Positions 37,752-46,928 of a stretch of 64,000 bases of DNA are shown piece by piece. The stretch is taken from assembly GCA_030830565.1 (NCBI GenBank), contig JAURMR010000004.1, positions 1-64,000 of the forward strand, written 5' to 3'. Below the pieces are notes generated by a model. That model was not told where the DNA came from and did no database searches. It saw nothing but the letters and a program-made list of their open reading frames with translations. The stretch is from Acidimicrobiales bacterium. GTDB taxonomy: Bacteria; Actinomycetota; Acidimicrobiia; Acidimicrobiales; Acidimicrobilacustridaceae. The stretch's first letter is position 1. Every line of letters starts with the position of its first letter. The position numbers and the translations under genes are program-made.

Positions 37752-38101
37752 TCTGGCGAGTTCGTGACCGCCGCACGTTCCAAGAACTGCGGCGGCGCGG
37801 CCGTCGGGTCCGTAGTGGCACCGTGTCGGTGACCATGTTGGCGTTAACACCATCCTTCAGTGACGAACCGCCGCGAGTCGCGTTCGCAGTGTCCCGCAAC
37901 GTCGGAACTGCCGTGGTTCGTAATCGTTTACGGCGCCAAGTTCGTGCGCATTTAGTGGAGGTTCGCGCATCCGAACCCGCTCGAATTCCCTCTGGCGCTT
38001 GGCTTTTTACGATTCAGCCCAGCGCAGCCGCGGTTGACCGCGACACCCTGTTGCGTGATGTGGACAGCTGCCTTGAGCGCCTCGTCGGGAGCCCCCGGTG
38101 A
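37748..38101 (+). CDS. rnpA: Ribonuclease P protein component
   Basis: Frame gives (L/M)[32 protein letters not shown]...[26 protein letters not shown]-box present. The conserved N-terminus is only recovered from CTG 37748. Confidence 0.85.
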   Translation: MIWRVRDRRTFQELRRRGRRVRSGTVSVTMLALTPSFSDEPPRVAFAVSRNVGTAVVRNRLRRQVRAHLVEVRASEPARIPSGAWLFTIQPSAAAVDRDTLLRDVDSCLERLVGSPR

Positions 38102-38388
38102 GCGCAACCTGCCAGCACGATCACGATTCTGCGCCGACAACTGAACCGGCGCGTTCCCTTTCCATTCCTGCGCGTCTGACGACACGGTGTGTGCGCGGCT
38201 ATCAATGGTTGTTCGCCGGCAGGGTTTCTCCCTGTCGTTATGTTCCCTCCTGTTCGTCCTACGCTCTCGAAGCTCTCGAGACCCATGGGTTCGTTCGGGG
38301 CTCCTGGTTGTCGATTCGACGACTGGGTCGGTGCCATCCTTGGGGTGGTTCCGGATGGGATCCCGTTCCCGATAGGAAGGCCGCCTAG
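38098..38388 (+). CDS. yidD: Membrane protein insertion efficiency factor YidD
   Basis: GTG start overlapping rnpA stop (GTGA); [32 protein letters not shown]...[14 protein letters not shown]. Confidence 0.93.
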   Translation: MSATCQHDHDSAPTTEPARSLSIPARLTTRCVRGYQWLFAGRVSPCRYVPSCSSYALEALETHGFVRGSWLSIRRLGRCHPWGGSGWDPVPDRKAA

Positions 38389-38391
38389 TCA

Positions 38392-39573
38392 ATGGAAGCG
38401 TTTTTTAAAGCCTTCGCGTCAGTGTTGGCGTTCTTCTACGACATCACCGGGAACTACGCAGTCGCCATCATCCTGCTGACGCTGGTCGTCATGATCATCG
38501 TGACGCCGCTGACCCTCAAGGGCACGCGGTCGATGATGGTCATGCAGCAACTCCAGCCGGAGATGAAAAAGATCCAGGCTCGGTACAAAGACGATCGCCA
38601 GAAGCTCAACGAAGAACTCCTGAAGTTTTATAAGGAAAACAGCATCAATCCGCTTGGCGGCTGTCTGCCGCTTTTGGTGCAGATGCCCGTTTTCCTCGTG
38701 CTGTACCAGGTGCTGCGCGGCCTCACTCGTCGAGTCAGCGACCTCGGCGGCGATATCGGCTGGGCATCCAGTCAGTTCGGTCTCGGCAACGCACCATCCA
38801 AAGCACCCTCGTTCGAACGTGTGTTCGATCCAGCGTGGATCAACCCGTCGACGAAGATGTACCAAAATCTCTCAACCTCCTATCAGATGGAGGCTTTTGG
38901 CCTCGATCTTTCGGAGAGCGCGAGCAAAGCAATGCAGCAGGGCATCGGGCATGCCCTTCCGTTCCTCGTTCTGATTCTGATCGTTGCCATTACTGGCTTC
39001 ATTCAGCAGCGTCAGATTCAGGGACGTAATCCCGGAGCGCAAACCAATAGCCAGCAGCAGATGATCATGAAGATCATGCCGTTCTTCTTGCCGGTGATTT
39101 CGTTTGGTCTGCCCGCCGGTCTTGTCCTGTACTTCGCGGTGTCAAACCTCTACCGAATTGGGCAGCAGGCATTCATCTCGAAGAGCATCTATGGCATCAG
39201 TGCCCCTGACGGCACGAAGTCCTGGAAGCATCTCTTTGGTTTCGGTGTGCAGCCCAAGGCCGCCCCGAAGGCCAAGAAGTCAGGGTCGAAGTCAATCAGC
39301 GCGACCTCTCGTCCGGCCAAGAAGGCCGGCGCGAAGGGTGGCGCTGCGAAGGGCTCGACCAAGGCACCAGCTACAGCTGGTGCCTCCAAGGGCGGCCGGA
39401 CCACCGGTCGCGCCACCACCAGTTCCCGAGACACCAAGGGCAGCGATTCTTCGAAGGGACCCGAGAAGGGTTCCGATCGCGCTACGTCGACACCGTCGAC
39501 CCCCTCGTCCGACGCCGGCGAAGCTTCGACTTCGCAGCCGTTGCAGCCTCGGGTGCGCAAAAAGAAGAGGTAA
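38392..39573 (+). CDS. yidC: Membrane protein insertase YidC
   Basis: NYAVAIILLTLVVMIIVTPLTLKGTRSMMVMQQLQPEMKKIQARYKDDRQKLNEELLKFYKENSINPLGGCLPLLVQMPVF. Confidence 0.97.
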   Translation: MEAFFKAFASVLAFFYDITGNYAVAIILLTLVVMIIVTPLTLKGTRSMMVMQQLQPEMKKIQARYKDDRQKLNEELLKFYKENSINPLGGCLPLLVQMPVFLVLYQVLRGLTRRVSDLGGDIGWASSQFGLGNAPSKAPSFERVFDPAWINPSTKMYQNLSTSYQMEAFGLDLSESASKAMQQGIGHALPFLVLILIVAITGFIQQRQIQGRNPGAQTNSQQQMIMKIMPFFLPVISFGLPAGLVLYFAVSNLYRIGQQAFISKSIYGISAPDGTKSWKHLFGFGVQPKAAPKAKKSGSKSISATSRPAKKAGAKGGAAKGSTKAPATAGASKGGRTTGRATTSSRDTKGSDSSKGPEKGSDRATSTPSTPSSDAGEASTSQPLQPRVRKKKR

Positions 39574-39579
39574 CACCAC

Positions 39580-40440
39580 ATGGAGTGGGTGGAAATCACT
39601 GGCCGCACCGTTGAAGAAGCGAAAGACGCGGCACTCGATCAATTGGGCGTCGACACTGCTGATGCCGAATTTGAAATCCTCGAAGAACCATCTCGAGGTC
39701 TCTTCGGGAAGATGAAGGGCCAGGCCCGCGTTCGGGCTCGCATTGCCCCGACCAGTCCCCGACCGAAGGTGGAACGACGAGATCGGCGTAAGAAGGGCAG
39801 TGGCAATGGGGCCGGCCGCAAGCAGTCGCAACGCCCTGCAACCCCAGCCGCTGACGCAGCGCCGGCAGCACCAGCAGCAGCATCATCCAATGGCAAACGC
39901 CCTGACCGCCGTCGTGGCGGTCAGAAGGCTGCGCCCACCGAGAAGGAAAACACCACCGTGACTGAAACCGTTGATGTCGATCTGGTAGAGCACACCCGTA
40001 TCGTCACCGAGTTCCTTGATGGCCTCGTTGACGCATTCGACCTCGAAGGCCGCGTCGAAGCGGTCTCGATTGATGACGACACCAGTGAGGTTCGCGTCGA
40101 GGGCCGTGACCTTGGAATCCTTGTCGGCCCCAAGGGCAACACCCTCGCTGCCATCCAGGAGCTTTCCCGCACGGTGATTCACCGCAAGGTGTCCGGAACC
40201 GCTGCAGGCCGAGTTCGTCTCGATGTTGCTGGGTACCGCCAGCGCCGCCGTGAAGCCCTTGAGCGCTTCACTCAGGGTGTGGCTGAGGAAGTCCGTTCTT
40301 CTGGCGTGCAGAAGGCCCTTGAGCCCATGGGTTCGGCAGACCGCAAGGTTGTGCATGACACCGTGAATGAACTCGATGGCGTTTCCACCATTTCTGAGGG
40401 CGACGAACCCCGTCGCCGCGTGGTGATCATTCCTTCCTGA
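39580..40440 (+). CDS. jag: Jag/KhpB-type RNA-binding protein (KH-R3H)
   Basis: MEWVEITGRTVEEAKDAALDQLGVDTADAEFEILEEPSRGLFGKM Jag-N, LVGPKGNTLAAIQELSRTVIH KH, R3H tail. Confidence 0.93.
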   Translation: MEWVEITGRTVEEAKDAALDQLGVDTADAEFEILEEPSRGLFGKMKGQARVRARIAPTSPRPKVERRDRRKKGSGNGAGRKQSQRPATPAADAAPAAPAAASSNGKRPDRRRGGQKAAPTEKENTTVTETVDVDLVEHTRIVTEFLDGLVDAFDLEGRVEAVSIDDDTSEVRVEGRDLGILVGPKGNTLAAIQELSRTVIHRKVSGTAAGRVRLDVAGYRQRRREALERFTQGVAEEVRSSGVQKALEPMGSADRKVVHDTVNELDGVSTISEGDEPRRRVVIIPS

Positions 40441-40459
40441 TTATCACTTCCATCTGTTC

Positions 40460-40490
40460 CAATGGCCCCGCTTCGTGCGGGGCCATTGTT
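40460..40490 (+). terminator. Hairpin CAATGGCCCCGC-TTCGT-GCGGGGCCATTG followed by T-rich run
   Basis: 12-bp inverted repeat 40460-40471/40477-40488 then TTGTTTT. Confidence 0.8.
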
Positions 40491-40561
40491 GTTTTCGGGC
40501 ACGGGGAGTTCTTCGAAGGCTGTTGCCCGAAACGCCGAGGCACGGGTGCAACAATGGCGAG

Positions 40562-41173
40562 GTGCAGCCTTCTCCCCCATTGCTTGAGGTCCTCGAGCGA
40601 GCTCGGCGCCTTGGCGTCCTCGGTCCGGGTCCGGTTCTCGACCACGTTGCCCACGCCGAAGGATTCATTGCCGCCATCGGCGAGGTTGCCGAAGGCTCCC
40701 TTTTGGTGGATTTGGGTTCGGGTGGGGGCGTCCCTGGCCTGGTGATTGCTGAAGCTCGCCCCGACCTTCGAATCGTTTTGCTTGATTCGCTTGAACGTCG
40801 GGTGGCGTTGTTGGCCCAGGCCGTCCTCGCAATGGAATGGGAAGGACGGGTGGTTGCCGAACTGGCACGAGCCGAAGAGACAGGCCGATCGGTGGAATGG
40901 CGAGCCGAGGTCGATGTCGTTACTGCCCGATCCTTTGGTCCGCCAGCCACCGTTGCTGAGTGCGCCGCTCCCCTGCTTCGACTCGATGGCATTTTGGTGG
41001 TGAGTGAGCCTCCGGAGGACACCAATCGCTGGCCATCTGAAGGCGTGGCCCTACTCGGTCTGACGGATGAAGGGTCGCCGGTACCAGGAATGCGTCGGCT
41101 TCGACAGACCAGTCTCTGTCCAGAGACCTACCCCCGCCGGGTAGGAATTCCCGCCAAGCGGCCGCTGTTCTAG
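40562..41173 (+). CDS. rsmG: 16S rRNA (guanine-N7) methyltransferase RsmG
   Basis: LVDLGSGGGVPGLVIAEARPDLRIVLLDSLERRVALL; position between jag and parA; GTG 40562 start chosen. Confidence 0.92.
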   Translation: MQPSPPLLEVLERARRLGVLGPGPVLDHVAHAEGFIAAIGEVAEGSLLVDLGSGGGVPGLVIAEARPDLRIVLLDSLERRVALLAQAVLAMEWEGRVVAELARAEETGRSVEWRAEVDVVTARSFGPPATVAECAAPLLRLDGILVVSEPPEDTNRWPSEGVALLGLTDEGSPVPGMRRLRQTSLCPETYPRRVGIPAKRPLF

Positions 41174-41194
41174 CGCCTCACCTCCAAACCCTCA

Positions 41195-41210
41195 TGTTTC
41201 ACGTGAAACA
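41195..41210. promoter_or_regulatory. parS: parS centromere site 1 (TGTTTCACGTGAAACA)
   Basis: Perfect 16-bp consensus palindrome read directly. Confidence 0.98.
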
Positions 41211-41253
41211 TCCCGAGGAGGGTCCGAGGCGAACCCGGGAAATCATTTGCCGT

Positions 41254-41269
41254 TGTTTCACGTGAAACA
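41254..41269. promoter_or_regulatory. parS: parS centromere site 2 (TGTTTCACGTGAAACA)
   Basis: Second perfect copy, 59 bp from the first. Confidence 0.98.
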
Positions 41270-41405
41270 ACGGCGGAACGGGATCCCCGTTGCCGGTCAG
41301 AGCGCGAGATCGAGTGGGGGCGGGGGAATCCTTGACCGGAGGGGCCCGGGCGGGCAGGATGGCATCTGCTCGATCGCGAGAAGCGATTGACGCCCTCCGA
41401 CTGCG

Positions 41406-42332
41406 GTGTGTGCCGCCAAATCCGAGTTGGGACGCATGGAATCTGACGAAACTGGTAGCGCAACGGACGGGGGAGAGCACGGCGTGAAGATGCCGCCAAA
41501 TATCTCTGCTGCCGAAGCGATTGTGGAAGGGGCTCGTCCGATCTCGGCCGAGCGACCTTTGCCTCGCGTGATTGCTGTGGCGAACCAAAAGGGTGGTGTG
41601 GGGAAGACCACCACCTCTATCAACCTCAGCGCCTGCCTCGCTGAGCTTGGGTATCGGACCCTTGTGGTCGATCTCGACCCTCAGGGCAATGCGTCAACGG
41701 GCCTGGGTGTCGATATTCGCTCGCTGGAGTCCTCCATGTATGACGTGATCCTCCACGACGTGCCCCTCGAGGACTGCATTGAGGGCACGGTTGTTCGCAA
41801 TTTGTTCGTTGCTCCGGCCAGCCTGGACTTGGCCGGCGCCGAAATCGAGCTGGTTCCGGCCTTTAGCCGTGAAATGCGCCTCAAGATGGCAATCGACTCG
41901 GTAAAGGACGATTACGACTTCGTACTGATCGACTGCCCGCCTTCTCTTGGCTTGCTGACCGTCAATGCCATGGCTGCAGCCACCGAGGTCCTCGTCCCCA
42001 TTCAGTGCGAATACTTCGCCCTTGAAGGTCTTACCCAACTCACCAAGAACGTGGCGCTCATCCAGAAGAGCCTGAACCCAGCGCTGGAAATCAGTGCCAT
42101 TGTGCTCGTGATGTATGCCCGTACCAATCTTTCCGACGGCGTTGTGGCCGATGTGCGCGAGCATTTTGGCGACAAGGTCTGTCAGGAAGTCGTTCCCCGT
42201 TCGGTGCGCCTCTCAGAGGCCCCCGGATTCGGACAACCAATCATCACATTCGATCCAAGTAGCCGGGGGGCAACCGCCTACCGGAAGTTGGCCCAGGAGG
42301 TCAGTGGTGGCACGCCGCAGCGGACTCGGTAA
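41406..42332 (+). CDS. parA: Chromosome partitioning ATPase ParA
   Basis: VIAVANQKGGVGKTTTSINLSACLAELGYRTLVVDLDPQGNAST; start may be 41436. Confidence 0.97.
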   Translation: MCAAKSELGRMESDETGSATDGGEHGVKMPPNISAAEAIVEGARPISAERPLPRVIAVANQKGGVGKTTTSINLSACLAELGYRTLVVDLDPQGNASTGLGVDIRSLESSMYDVILHDVPLEDCIEGTVVRNLFVAPASLDLAGAEIELVPAFSREMRLKMAIDSVKDDYDFVLIDCPPSLGLLTVNAMAAATEVLVPIQCEYFALEGLTQLTKNVALIQKSLNPALEISAIVLVMYARTNLSDGVVADVREHFGDKVCQEVVPRSVRLSEAPGFGQPIITFDPSSRGATAYRKLAQEVSGGTPQRTR

Positions 42333-43206
42333 AGGTCTCGGATCTCTCATTCCGACCACGGAACGATTGCAGGACAGCGATGCCGTCCTGCGGGAACTTC
42401 CGATTTCGGAAATCGTGGCGAATACCTATCAGCCCCGTAGTCATTTCGACGAGGAAGCCCTCGTAAGCCTTTCGGCGTCGATTCGCTCCGTTGGTGTTCT
42501 GCAGCCCATTCTCGTTCGCGAGTTAGGGGAGGATTCCTATGAACTGATTGCGGGGGAGCGCCGCTGGCGAGCAGCAAAGCGTGCTGGCCTTCAGTCCATC
42601 CCTGCCATCGTTCGTACCGCAGAGGACGAAGGTTCACTCGAACAGGCTCTGGTTGAGAACCTCCACCGTGAGGATTTGGGGGCGCTTGAGGAAGCCGCGG
42701 CCTATCAGCAGCTCATCGAAGAGTTCAAGCTCACCCAGGATCAGGTCGCCACCCGTGTTGGCAAGAGCCGTTCGGCTGTTGCGAACACCATGCGCCTTCT
42801 CCAGCTCCCCGCGAGCATTCAGCGTTTGCTGGGCGAGGGGCAACTCTCTGCAGGTCACGCTCGTGCGCTCCTCGGAACTCCCGATCGGGCCTTCCAGGAG
42901 AAGCTTGCCAAAGCGGCTGTGTCGGAGAAGCTCACCGTGCGTGAGGTAGAGGATCGTGTTCGCGAGCACGATGGAAATGCTGCAACCGATACGGGCGCCA
43001 CGCCCACTGCCGGCACCAAGCCCACGGCCACGGTTCGTCCGGCTCCCCTGCTGGAACTTGAGGAAATGCTTTCCGACCACCTTGACACTCGCGTCGCAGT
43101 TTCGATGGGTCAGCGCAAGGGCCGCATCGTGATTGACTTCTCAACCCTCGAGGATCTTGAGCGCGTGTATCGCGTCATTGTCGATGGCAAAGAGCCAATG
43201 GACTGA
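42307..43206 (+). CDS. parB: Chromosome partitioning protein ParB
   Basis: GTG start: VARRSGLGKGLGSLIPTTE...; GERRWRAAKRAGLQSIPAIVR, QDQVATRVGKSRSAVANTMRLLQLP. Confidence 0.97.
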   Translation: MARRSGLGKGLGSLIPTTERLQDSDAVLRELPISEIVANTYQPRSHFDEEALVSLSASIRSVGVLQPILVRELGEDSYELIAGERRWRAAKRAGLQSIPAIVRTAEDEGSLEQALVENLHREDLGALEEAAAYQQLIEEFKLTQDQVATRVGKSRSAVANTMRLLQLPASIQRLLGEGQLSAGHARALLGTPDRAFQEKLAKAAVSEKLTVREVEDRVREHDGNAATDTGATPTAGTKPTATVRPAPLLELEEMLSDHLDTRVAVSMGQRKGRIVIDFSTLEDLERVYRVIVDGKEPMD

Positions 43207-43316
43207 CACACCTCCACCAAAACCTTTGGTGAAGGGTTCTGCACAGCCTGTGGATGAGGTTGTGGTCAACCTCCAATGTTTCTCTGCTCGGGTTTGGGCA
43301 TGTTGAACGAAAAACA

Positions 43317-43348
43317 ACGAGGGCCCCGGTTTCGACCGGGGCCCTCGT
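43317..43348. terminator. Strong bidirectional terminator hairpin between convergent parB and trxA
   Basis: ACGAGGGCCCCGGT-TTCG-ACCGGGGCCCTCGT, 14-bp perfect stem with UUCG loop. Confidence 0.88.
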
Positions 43349-43394
43349 TCGTTCCTGCGTTGGACTGTCGACAGAGGTCGACACACCTGACGTC

Positions 43395-43721
43395 CTAGAT
43401 GAACGGCTTGAAATCGTCAAGAAGCTGCGACTTGCCCTTGGCGCCAACGATGCGAGCAGCTTCCTGACCGTCTTTGAACACGATCATGGTCGGGATGCTC
43501 ATGACACCGAATCGGCGAGCAACGTCAGGGTTGTCATCGACATTGAGCTTGGCGATGGCCAGGCTGCCGGCTTGTTCTTGAGCGATTTCTTCAAGAATGG
43601 GGGCCACCATCTTGCACGGGCCGCACCATTCGGCCCAGAAGTCAACGACGACTGGCACAGAAGATGAGCCAATCTGCTCATCGAACGTGGCGTCGGTGTA
43701 GGTGGAGATGTTTTCGGACAT
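43395..43721 (-). CDS. trxA: Thioredoxin
   Basis: [26 protein letters not shown]; start MSENIS at 43721. Confidence 0.97.
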   Translation of the reverse strand: MSENISTYTDATFDEQIGSSSVPVVVDFWAEWCGPCKMVAPILEEIAQEQAGSLAIAKLNVDDNPDVARRFGVMSIPTMIVFKDGQEAARIVGAKGKSQLLDDFKPFI

Positions 43722-43921
43722 GGTTCCTCGTTCACGTTGTGGCCGGTCGCTGCCGACCGAATGGATGAGATCTGTTTTGATCGAACAGATGTTCGAAATC
43801 AAAGGGCGGCGCGCTTTGCACTTCAGATCTGGGCACCATCCCAAGGGATAGGGCTACGGATGACAACGCTACCGCGTGTCGGTTTGATTCCCGATCGGGA
43901 AGATCGTTGCAGTGACTGGGA

Positions 43922-44899
43922 TTAGTGAACGTTGGCTTCGAGCCAACGTTCACAGTCAATGGCCGCCATACAACCGGAACCGGCGGCGGTAATCGCCTGG
44001 CGATAGACGTGATCCTGCACGTCGCCGCACGCGAAGACACCCTCGATGTTGGTGAGAGAGCCGCTATGGGTGACGAGGTAGCCGTTTTCGTCCGTCGTGA
44101 GTTGTCCAGCGAACAAATCGGTGTTCGGACGATGACCGATAGCAACGAAGACGCCAGTGACGGCGAGTGGGCGTTCCTCGCCGGTGATCGTGTCGGTCAA
44201 CGTCACGCTTTCGACGGTTTGGTCTCCGTGAATTGCGCTCACTGTGGAGTTCCACGCGAAACGCATCTTCTCGTTGGCGAATGCACGGTCCTGCATGATC
44301 TTCGAGGCCCGCAGTTCGTCACGACGGTGAACGAGGGTGACTGTTTTGGCAAATTTCGTCAGAAAAAGCGCCTCTTCTATGGCCGAGTCGCCACCGCCAA
44401 CAACAGCGATGTCGTGATCGCGGAAGAAGAAACCGTCGCAGGTCGCGCAGGTTGAGAGACCGTGACCGAGAAGACGAGACTCTTCTTCAAGACCAAGCAT
44501 GAGTGAACGCGCACCGGTAGAAACGATGACCGAATGTGCGAGATGCGTTGGTTCGGGAGCCTCGGTGTCGCCGATCCAGACCTTGAAGGGACGGGCTGAC
44601 AGGTCGACCTTGCTTACTTTGCGGGTCACGATTTCGGTTCCAAAGCGCAGTGCTTGCTCACGAAACTTCATCATGAGCTCGGGGCCCATGATGCCGTCGG
44701 GCCATCCCGGAAAGTTCTCGACCTCGGTGGTGAGCATGAGTTGGCCACCGGGCTGATCGCTGGTCGATGACGGCTCCCCCTCGATCAACAGCGGAGCCAA
44801 ATTGGCTCGGGCGGTGTAGATCGCGCTGGTCAGGCCGGCAGGACCTGAACCGATGATGATGACGTTACGAATCTCAGGCACGGGAACTCCAGAACTCAA
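43922..44899 (-). CDS. trxB: Thioredoxin-disulfide reductase
   Basis: VIIIGSGPAGLTSAIYTARANL, STCATCDGFFFRDHDIAVVGGGDSAIEEA. Confidence 0.97.
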   Translation of the reverse strand: MSSGVPVPEIRNVIIIGSGPAGLTSAIYTARANLAPLLIEGEPSSTSDQPGGQLMLTTEVENFPGWPDGIMGPELMMKFREQALRFGTEIVTRKVSKVDLSARPFKVWIGDTEAPEPTHLAHSVIVSTGARSLMLGLEEESRLLGHGLSTCATCDGFFFRDHDIAVVGGGDSAIEEALFLTKFAKTVTLVHRRDELRASKIMQDRAFANEKMRFAWNSTVSAIHGDQTVESVTLTDTITGEERPLAVTGVFVAIGHRPNTDLFAGQLTTDENGYLVTHSGSLTNIEGVFACGDVQDHVYRQAITAAGSGCMAAIDCERWLEANVH

Positions 44900-44953
44900 T
44901 GACCATTCGTGGTCATGTCAGGTGATGAGGGAGACAAAAGGTGTGACAACGAC

Positions 44954-45370
44954 TCAGCGCTTGGATGTCTTTCCGACAGCGGGTGCTGGCGCGGGTGCGT
45001 TGCGACGCCGAAACAACAGTGCTCCGACCACGGTGAACACCACACCAAGGATGAGATAGGGGAGCCACACACCAGAAGGAAGGGCTTCATCAAGCAGTCG
45101 GATGAGGCCGATAATGGCGAGCACTGCGATGGTGAGCGTGATTGTTCCGGCGAACACACCAAAAACCAAGCCCCGAGCGATTTTCATTATCGGGGTGGTG
45201 GTGCGGTCGCGGACGGTCTCGACCGCGTTGACGATCGCGTCGGCAGCCTGAGCCGGCCAGTCGCCCCCAATCATCGAAGACGCCGCACCGACCGAAGGAA
45301 TCGAACGCGGGGGCGTCGAAGAGGTAGGTCCCGTGCTGCCAGTTGTTGACGCGTCCGAGTCCGTGTCCAT
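44954..45370 (-). CDS. Membrane protein of unknown function
   Basis: Two TM segments (GLVFGVFAGTITLTIAVLAIIGLIRLL, YLILGVVFTVVGALLF); ORF 44954-45388, likely start at 45370. Confidence 0.6.
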   Translation of the reverse strand: MDTDSDASTTGSTGPTSSTPPRSIPSVGAASSMIGGDWPAQAADAIVNAVETVRDRTTTPIMKIARGLVFGVFAGTITLTIAVLAIIGLIRLLDEALPSGVWLPYLILGVVFTVVGALLFRRRNAPAPAPAVGKTSKR

Positions 45371-45400
45371 AGCTGCGATCCTACCCACGAAGCACCCGGA

Positions 45401-46906
45401 TTAGGAGGTGACAATCACGTCGGTGATGGTGACAAGCCAAGGAGGCGTGTCTTTCAGTTGCGTAATCCACAAAAGAACAGCGTTGCCTCTTGCTCGGTGC
45501 AGATCAAGCAGTACTGAACCTTGGATGTCGGTTGCTGACGCAACAACCGGTCCCCAACCGAGAAGGGTGGTCGGGGCACCCGTGGCGACGTAGGCCTCGA
45601 CTGACCATCCACGTGATGGTGAGTCGATCGCAACGGTGCCGACGATGTCTTCGGCGGTCAGGTCAATTACCAAACCAATACCTGCCTTGAGATTTCCGAA
45701 TGTGCGCGACGAGTAGACCTCGGTCGACCATGACGTGAGCGAATCAGCGTCAACCGCATTCATTGCCGCCGATTCATTTTCGAAACCGGTTTTGTCCGTT
45801 GGATCGAACGAATGCGCCGTTGAGATTGCAAGTTGTCGCGGCGTCGTTGTCGTTGTTGATGCAGGTTGATTGGAAAGAAATGTTCGAGCGGCGTCAGTGT
45901 TTGCGACAAGAAGCGCGATGAGTAACAGCACCCCGACAACCACGAGAGTCACAACGATTCCCGATTTTCCCCGTTTGGCTCGCGGTGCTGGCACTGAACT
46001 GTTGGTGGGCTCGGGCGGAGCGGTGGGGTCGGCGAGTACGTCAAGTCGGGTGGAAAGCAGCGCGGCGCGCATGTCGTTCGCCGACGCGAACCGGTCGCCA
46101 GGCGCACGGGACATCGCGCGCATGACCGTTGACTCGAGGTCGACGGGAATCTCAGTAAGAACAAGAGAAGGTCGTGTTGGATCGCGATGCATGCGAGCAA
46201 GCGCGAGTGCAGCAGGCGTTTCCGCGCGGAACGGTGCGTCACCGCAAACGGCTTCGTAGAGAACGGCACCGAGCGCGTAAAGATCGGTTCGCCCATCGAC
46301 GGGACCACCCTCAACCTGTTCGGGAGCGAGGTACTTCACGGTGCCGAGTACCTGCGCCGTTCGTGTGAGGTCTGGTTCGTCGAGAACCTTTGCGATACCG
46401 AAGTCGGTCACCAACACTCGACCATCGTCGGACAAAAGAATGTTTGCGGGCTTGATGTCGCGGTGAATGACTCCGGACTTATGCGCAATAGCAAGGGCTC
46501 CTGCCACTTCTGCACCGATGTGTACGACTTCGATCGGATCAAGTGCTCCGCGCTCGTCGAGGAAGTCACGCAAGGTTCGGCCGCGAACAAGTTCCATGAC
46601 GATCGCGTCGCAACCATCGAGGTCGACGGTGTCATAAATCGCAACAATTGATGGGTCTACAAGCCTCGCGGCAGCGATTGCTTCGATGTGAAAGCGCTGT
46701 CGGACGACGGGGTCATTGGCGAATTGTGGGTGAAGAATCTTGACTGCAACCGCGCGACCAAGCACGAGGTCCTCGGCTTCCCACACTTCGGCCATACCGC
46801 CAACAGCCAACTGCTGACGAAGTTGATAGCGCTGCGCGAGTACACGTCCGGAGAGCGTGCGACCACTTTGGTTCACGGGTGGTAACCCGTTGTCGTCCGC
46901 GTTCAC
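45401..46906 (-). CDS. PknB-type serine/threonine protein kinase with extracellular discoidin-like domain
   Basis: GVIHRDIKPANILLSDDGRVLVTDFGIAKV, TM (VVTLVVVGVLLLIALLV), extracellular ESAAMNAVDADSLTSWSTE...; likely start GTG 46906 within ORF to 46990. Confidence 0.92.
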   Translation of the reverse strand: MNADDNGLPPVNQSGRTLSGRVLAQRYQLRQQLAVGGMAEVWEAEDLVLGRAVAVKILHPQFANDPVVRQRFHIEAIAAARLVDPSIVAIYDTVDLDGCDAIVMELVRGRTLRDFLDERGALDPIEVVHIGAEVAGALAIAHKSGVIHRDIKPANILLSDDGRVLVTDFGIAKVLDEPDLTRTAQVLGTVKYLAPEQVEGGPVDGRTDLYALGAVLYEAVCGDAPFRAETPAALALARMHRDPTRPSLVLTEIPVDLESTVMRAMSRAPGDRFASANDMRAALLSTRLDVLADPTAPPEPTNSSVPAPRAKRGKSGIVVTLVVVGVLLLIALLVANTDAARTFLSNQPASTTTTTPRQLAISTAHSFDPTDKTGFENESAAMNAVDADSLTSWSTEVYSSRTFGNLKAGIGLVIDLTAEDIVGTVAIDSPSRGWSVEAYVATGAPTTLLGWGPVVASATDIQGSVLLDLHRARGNAVLLWITQLKDTPPWLVTITDVIVTS

Positions 46907-46928
46907 GCGGTAGCAGGATGGAGTTCGA

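Noticed and set aside
37823-38101. rnpA start at ATG 37823 as in the ORF track
   Set aside because: Would remove the conserved RnpA N-terminal region ([16 protein letters not shown]).
43248-43257. TGTGGATGA near the parB 3' end as a DnaA-box locus
   Set aside because: Single imperfect 9-mer with no neighbours; not distinguishable from chance.
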